Shown here piece after piece: positions 59,836 through 64,000 of a stretch of DNA of 64,000 nucleotides (its first letter is position 1; each line of letters begins with the position of its first letter). The notes under the pieces are model-generated. The model worked only from the letters and a program-made list of their open reading frames with translations. It did not search any database and was not told where the DNA came from. The stretch covers positions 1,014,230 to 1,078,229 of the forward strand of contig NZ_CAIT01000004.1 in NCBI RefSeq assembly GCF_000296815.2. The letters are read 5' to 3'. Made by a program: the position numbers and the translations under genes. The DNA is from Fibrisoma limi BUZ 3 (GTDB lineage: Bacteria; Bacteroidota; Bacteroidia; Cytophagales; Spirosomataceae).

Positions 59836-61161
59836 ATGAAAAACTGCGTAATGTGGGCCGGGCTATGGTTGCTCGGCCTGGGTAGCGCCGTAGCGCAACC
59901 GACGCCGTTGCCACTTAACCGGGCAATCGAGCTGGCGTTGCAGAACAACACGACGCTGAAATTAGCGAACTCGCGGGTACAGACGGCGGAAGCCCGGCTG
60001 CAACAGGCCAAAGAACAGAGCCTGCCGCAGGCATCGGCTTCGCTGTCCTATTCGCACTACAACCTGACGTCGCCCTTTGCGCTTGGCGGGGGAGACGGTA
60101 CAAAGCCCTTGTTTGCCATTCCGACGGGAGCTTTTGACGCAACTATGGGGGGCGTTACGGTCAGCAAATCCATTTTTGGTGGCTTTGCCGAGCAATCCGC
60201 AAAGCTGTCGGCCCAATTACTGGCCGACGCAAGCCGGCTGGATGCCCAGCGGAACCGCTCCGAACTTGTCTACACCGTTACGGCTTCGTATTACAACATT
60301 GTCAAGCTGATGCGCTCGGCGGCCATCATCGACCAGAACATTCGTCAGTTCGACGAACGTGAGCGCGAAGCCAGAAACCTGGCGCGGGAAGGGGTCGTCA
60401 CCGACAACGAAGTACTGAAGATCCAGTTGCAGAAGAATAACCTGCAACTGAGCCGCCTGGAAGTGGATAAAGCACGTCAAACGGCTACGTACAACCTGGC
60501 GCTGCTGGTCGGCTTGCCCGAAGGACAGGCCATCTCGGTCGATACGTTACTGAACAATCCGGCCGTGACGGCTCAACCGCTCAGCGATTTTCTGGCGCAG
60601 GCCGTGCAGGTGCGTCCTGAAGTACAGGCTAATGCGTTACGGACCCGCGCGGCTGAATCGGGCCTGCGGGCTACGAAGGGCGCGGCCTTACCGCACCTGG
60701 GCGTATCGGCCGGGTATAACTACATCAACCCGACCCGTAAGCTGCTGCCCGAAACCAATTCGTACATCAGCGCCTGGAACGTAGGGCTGGGGCTTAGCTA
60801 TAACATTGGTTCGCTCTACAACCACAAAGGCAAAGTGGCCGAAGCCAAAAATACGGTTGATCAGGCCAATCTCCAGAGTCAGCAGCAGATTGACCAGATC
60901 AAGAATGAAGTTGTCAGCGAGTACAACAACTATCAACTGGCACTCGAAAAGCAGAACGTCATCCAAACGGCCCTGAAACAGGCGCAGGAAAACTACCGGC
61001 TGACCGAATCGCGGTTCCGCAATGGGCTGGTGCTGTCCAGCGACCTGCTCGAAGCCAACAGCTTCCAGATTCAGGCGCAACTGAACTCTCTCAACTCTAC
61101 CGTCGACGCTCAACTGGCGTATCAACGGCTACTGAAAGCGACCGGCAGCAATCTCAACTAG
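59836..61161 (+). CDS. TolC-family outer-membrane efflux protein
   Basis: The 441-residue protein has a signal peptide (MWAGLWLLGLGSAVAQ) and two OEP repeats with long coiled helices: LPLNRAIELALQNNTTLKLA and ARLQQAKEQSLPQASASLSY, and later VQVRPEVQANALRTRAAESG and QALEKQN-type helices ending in LLEANSFQIQAQLNSLNSTV. It forms the trimeric outer-membrane exit duct. An ATG at 59827 overlaps the MarR stop; 59836, one base after it, starts directly before the signal peptide. The adaptor gene follows 15 bases on. Confidence 0.93.
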   Translation: MKNCVMWAGLWLLGLGSAVAQPTPLPLNRAIELALQNNTTLKLANSRVQTAEARLQQAKEQSLPQASASLSYSHYNLTSPFALGGGDGTKPLFAIPTGAFDATMGGVTVSKSIFGGFAEQSAKLSAQLLADASRLDAQRNRSELVYTVTASYYNIVKLMRSAAIIDQNIRQFDEREREARNLAREGVVTDNEVLKIQLQKNNLQLSRLEVDKARQTATYNLALLVGLPEGQAISVDTLLNNPAVTAQPLSDFLAQAVQVRPEVQANALRTRAAESGLRATKGAALPHLGVSAGYNYINPTRKLLPETNSYISAWNVGLGLSYNIGSLYNHKGKVAEAKNTVDQANLQSQQQIDQIKNEVVSEYNNYQLALEKQNVIQTALKQAQENYRLTESRFRNGLVLSSDLLEANSFQIQAQLNSLNSTVDAQLAYQRLLKATGSNLN

Positions 61162-61176
61162 TGCTCGACAAACATC

Positions 61177-62292
61177 ATGGCTAATTCTAAGAAAACTCTA
61201 TTTCGCATCGGCGGGGTCATTATCCTGGCTGTTGCCATCTTCTTTGGGTATAGCGAATTCCGCTACCTGCAATTGCATGAAACCACCGACGACGCCCAGA
61301 TCGACGGCGATGTTGATCCCGTGACCCCGAAGGTGGGTGGTTACGTGAAAGCGATTCGGTTCAACGATAACCAGTACGTGAAAGAAGGCGATACGCTGGT
61401 CGTACTCGACGATGCGGATTACCGCATCCGGGCAGCCCAGGCGGAAGCCGCTCTGCAAAGCGCCCTGGCCAGTGCGGGCGTAACGCGCTCAAGCGTAGGG
61501 GTTGCTTCGGCCACGGTGCAAAGCTCGCAGGCATCGGTGCAAACGGCCCGAGACAACGTAGCCACAGCCCAGGCCAATGTAGCAGCCGCTCAGGCCCGCT
61601 TCTGGAAGGCATCGCAGGACTTCACCCGGTATGAGCGGCTACTGGCCGAACGCACCGTACCGCAGCAGCAGTTCGACGCCGTGAAAGCCGAACGCGATGC
61701 GGCCCAGGCCCAGCTTCAGGCCGCTCAGGCGCAGTTGCGTACGGCGCAGTCGCAGGTGAACGCAGCCGGTACGCAGACATCCGTAACGAATTCGCAGCAA
61801 CGCGTAACGCAGGGCCAGATTTCGGTGGCTCAGGCGGCTGTGAAGCAACGTCAGGCCGAGCTTGATCTGGCCAGACTTCAACTATCATACACCATCGTAC
61901 GGGCTCCGGCATCGGGCATTGTATCCCGGCGGGCCGTGCAGGTTGGGCAGTTGATTCAGCCGGGTCAGGCGTTGTGCTCCGTGGTTGGTCACTCAAACCT
62001 GTGGGTAACGGCTAACTTTAAGGAAACGCAGTTGCAGCACATGCAGCCCGGGCAGCGCGTAGACATTGATGTGGACGCGTACGAAGGCGAAAAGCTGTCG
62101 GGTCAGGTCGGTTCGTTTGCCGGGGCAACCGGAGCCCGGTTCTCCTTATTGCCACCTGATAATGCAACGGGTAACTACGTAAAAGTGGTGCAGCGGATTC
62201 CGGTTCGGATTGAACTGGATAAGAACAGTCCTGTGTACGCTAAACTCCGGCCGGGTATGAGCGCGACCGTAGCGGTAAACTTACAGAAATAA
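61177..62292 (+). CDS. HlyD/EmrA-type membrane-fusion adaptor
   Basis: The 371-residue protein has one N-terminal membrane helix (LFRIGGVIILAVAIFFGYSE), then the EmrA pattern: ETTDDAQIDGDVDPVTPKVG, YVKAIRFNDNQYVKEGDTLV, a long Ala/Gln-rich coiled-coil hairpin (about 75-225; AAQAQLQAAQAQLRTAQSQV), and VRAPASGIVSRRAVQVGQLI with the barrel domain ending in LRPGMSATVAVNL. It bridges the inner-membrane pump and the TolC-type duct. The DHA2 pump gene lies 91 bases downstream, after a palindromic element. Confidence 0.94.
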   Translation: MANSKKTLFRIGGVIILAVAIFFGYSEFRYLQLHETTDDAQIDGDVDPVTPKVGGYVKAIRFNDNQYVKEGDTLVVLDDADYRIRAAQAEAALQSALASAGVTRSSVGVASATVQSSQASVQTARDNVATAQANVAAAQARFWKASQDFTRYERLLAERTVPQQQFDAVKAERDAAQAQLQAAQAQLRTAQSQVNAAGTQTSVTNSQQRVTQGQISVAQAAVKQRQAELDLARLQLSYTIVRAPASGIVSRRAVQVGQLIQPGQALCSVVGHSNLWVTANFKETQLQHMQPGQRVDIDVDAYEGEKLSGQVGSFAGATGARFSLLPPDNATGNYVKVVQRIPVRIELDKNSPVYAKLRPGMSATVAVNLQK

Positions 62293-62301
62293 TACATCGG
62301 G

Positions 62302-62361
62302 ATTCGGTTTCCGGTTTACAGAGTTCGGGTATAAACCGTCTACTGTAAACTGAAACCGAAT
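62302..62361. repeat. Palindromic element inside the efflux operon
   Basis: Arms ATTCGGTTTCCGGTTTACAG (62302-62321) and CTGTAAACTGAAACCGAAT (62343-62361) pair except for one extra base, around a 21-base loop. It fills most of the gap between the adaptor and pump genes. It may stabilise or tune the transcript, or be a dispersed repeat. Confidence 0.55.
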
Positions 62362-62383
62362 ACCGCATAACTCTCAATACTTC

Positions 62384-63940
62384 ATGCGATTTGGTTTTGA
62401 TAAATGGATCGTGGTGATAACAGTAACCACGGCGGCCCTGCTGCAAACCATTGACTCGTCGATCGTGAACGTAACCCTGAACCAGATGATGGGTAACCTC
62501 GGTGCATCGCTGGGTGATATTAGCTGGGTGGTGACGGGGTACGCAGCCGCCAGTGCGGTCATGATCACGATGTCGGGCTGGTTGACGGCCAAACTTGGCC
62601 GCAGAAACTACTTCGCGGCTTCGATCGTCCTCTTTACAATCGCTTCAATCTTCTGCGGTACGGCCACAAACGTCTGGGAGCTGGTCTTCTTTCGGGTCGT
62701 ACAGGGTATCGGGGGCGGTGGGCTGCTCACAACGGCGCAATCGATTCTGATCCAGACGTTTCCGAAGGAAGATGTGGGCATCGCCAACGCAATCTTCGGG
62801 CTGGGTGTCATCATCGGCCCCTCTATTGGGCCTACGCTGGGTGGTTATATCACGGATAATCTTTCCTGGAACTGGGTGTTTTTCATCAACATCCCCTTCG
62901 GTATTCTGGCCACCTTCCTGACCTATATGTACATCAAAGAGCCGGCCGAGAAAATGGTGGCGGGCAAGATGGACTGGCTTGCGTTGTTTCTGTTGATTGC
63001 GGGCATTGGCGGATTACAGATTATCCTGGAAAAAGGTCAGGAGAAAGACTGGTTCGACTCGAGCTTTATCATCGGTATGTCCATTGCCGCCGGCATTGGC
63101 CTGATCGGGTTTATCTGGCGACAGTTGACGGTAAAAGCGCCAATCCTCGATCTGCGGTTACTACGTCGGCGACGGTATGCGGTTGGTACGCTGTTTAATT
63201 TCATTCTGGGCTTCGGGCTGTTTGCGTCAGTGTTCATCGTTCCGGTTTTCTGTCAGACCATCCTGGGTTTTACGGCGAGTCAGACGGGCTGGTTGCTGAT
63301 GCCGGGTTCGCTCGCAACGGCCATGATGATGCCGGTAGTGGGTGGCCTTTTGCGGAAGAATGTCATCTCGCCCATCTGGTACGCCGGCATTGGTTTTCTG
63401 CTGTTCTTTGGGTTCTGTTACGACCTGTCGGCCATCAGCCTGGATGCGGGTCCCGACTATTTCTTCTGGCCGCTGGTCATCCGGGGCATCGGCATGGGGC
63501 TGATCTTTATTCCGCTGACTACCGTTACGCTGGCCGACCTGGAGAGCATCGAGATTCCGCAGGGGTCTGCCCTGTCGAACACGATCCGGCAGTTGGGTGG
63601 TACGTTCGGTACGGCCATCATGACAACCTACATCTCCACCCGTTCGGTGCTGCACGTGTCAAGGCTTTCGGACAACATCTCGATGTATAACCCGCTGTCG
63701 GCCGAGCGCATCCGGCAGTACACCAGCCTGTTCCTCTCAAAAGGCGACGCGTTGGTGAATGCCACGGCGAAGGCATACGCCATGATGAAAGGGACGGTGA
63801 TGCGGCAGGCGCTCGTGATGACGTATGCCGATGCGTTCCTGGTCATCGGCGGCTTCTTCCTGGTCTGCGTACCCCTGCTGTTGCTGTTCATCGGCAAAAA
63901 AGTGGAGGCCCCGCAGCACGTCGAAATGGCTATGGAGTAG
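62384..63940 (+). CDS. DHA2-family drug:H+ antiporter (EmrB/QacA-type MFS)
   Basis: The 518-residue protein has about 14 membrane helices. Landmarks are TIDSSIVNVTLNQMMGNLGA in helix 1, WVVTGYAAASAVMITMSGWL with motif A (TAKLGRRNYF), VQGIGGGGLLTTAQSILIQT and motif C (GPSIGPTLGGYITDN), then WNWVFFINIPFGI. These fit DHA2 exporters. It uses the proton gradient to expel hydrophobic compounds and works with the adaptor and TolC partner encoded just upstream. The MarR gene at the head of the operon is the likely control. Confidence 0.94.
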   Translation: MRFGFDKWIVVITVTTAALLQTIDSSIVNVTLNQMMGNLGASLGDISWVVTGYAAASAVMITMSGWLTAKLGRRNYFAASIVLFTIASIFCGTATNVWELVFFRVVQGIGGGGLLTTAQSILIQTFPKEDVGIANAIFGLGVIIGPSIGPTLGGYITDNLSWNWVFFINIPFGILATFLTYMYIKEPAEKMVAGKMDWLALFLLIAGIGGLQIILEKGQEKDWFDSSFIIGMSIAAGIGLIGFIWRQLTVKAPILDLRLLRRRRYAVGTLFNFILGFGLFASVFIVPVFCQTILGFTASQTGWLLMPGSLATAMMMPVVGGLLRKNVISPIWYAGIGFLLFFGFCYDLSAISLDAGPDYFFWPLVIRGIGMGLIFIPLTTVTLADLESIEIPQGSALSNTIRQLGGTFGTAIMTTYISTRSVLHVSRLSDNISMYNPLSAERIRQYTSLFLSKGDALVNATAKAYAMMKGTVMRQALVMTYADAFLVIGGFFLVCVPLLLLFIGKKVEAPQHVEMAME

Positions 63941-63977
63941 TCCGAAGTCGTTGGACGTAGTAGCTTCACAAAAAATA

Positions 63978-63999
63978 CCCCGGCAGGCTTCTGCCGGGG
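63978..63999 (+). terminator. Terminator hairpin after the efflux operon
   Basis: A perfect 9-base stem CCCCGGCAG (63978-63986) with CTGCCGGGG (63991-63999) and a GCTT tetraloop, 38 bases after the pump stop. An A-run precedes it; the T-run that should follow lies beyond the window. Confidence 0.75.
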
Positions 64000-64000
64000 A

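Noticed and set aside
59322..60011. Minus-strand open frame across the MarR gene and the start of the TolC gene
   Set aside because: Both plus-strand genes are well supported and the antisense product has no domain.

Overview
The window looks like chromosomal DNA from a GC-rich Bacteroidota, most likely a Cytophagales member related to Spirosoma. The evidence is a SusC/SusD pair with its own ECF sigma factor and FecR-type anti-sigma factor, a C-terminal domain resembling the type IX secretion (T9SS) type A sorting signal, several LytS-type kinases with a LytTR regulator, a type III glutamine synthetase, carotenoid desaturation, Bacteroidota-style promoters (TTG, about 20 bases, then TAnnTTTG), and a general lack of Shine-Dalgarno sites. 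I see no rRNA, tRNA, CRISPR array, transposase or phage gene. The genus is inference.

Layout. 0-11.5 kb: a cut-off secreted S9 peptidase, a lipoprotein, a CrtD-type carotenoid desaturase, two Na+/H+ antiporters around a small zincin-like protein, an M1 aminopeptidase, and a CHAD/CYTH pair. 11.5-22 kb: a minus-strand uptake locus reading sigma factor, FecR, SusC, SusD, then two secreted FAD oxidoreductases; it has no glycoside hydrolase. 22-31.5 kb: metabolic genes (pta-ackA, glnN), an LtrA-family membrane protein, a LolA-like secreted protein and a membrane-bound M28 peptidase. 32.5-43.4 kb: a signalling island with three LytS-type kinases, one LytTR regulator, a Crp/Fnr protein, a TPR-sensor kinase with a shortened tandem paralogue, and a LuxR-type regulator.

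43.6-57.8 kb holds the most unusual part: a tightly packed operon of six envelope genes. In order they encode an outer-membrane beta-barrel, a 1954-residue protein whose N-terminal domain resembles the TANFOR domain, a small secreted protein, a fibronectin type III (FN3) protein, a nine-FN3 protein ending in a T9SS-like sorting domain, and a lipoprotein. A small soluble protein gene follows. Starts and stops overlap or nearly touch at most junctions, one promoter candidate lies upstream, and a strong hairpin closes the unit. It looks like a co-assembled cell-surface machine of unknown function.

57.8-64 kb: a UGT-like glycosyltransferase is divergent from a MarR regulator that heads a TolC/HlyD/DHA2 efflux operon. 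Two identical palindromes lie in the shared promoter region.

A recurring theme is small palindromic repeat elements between genes. In two places such an element appears to have become coding sequence: inside the carotenoid desaturase, and across the signal peptide of the 1954-residue protein.
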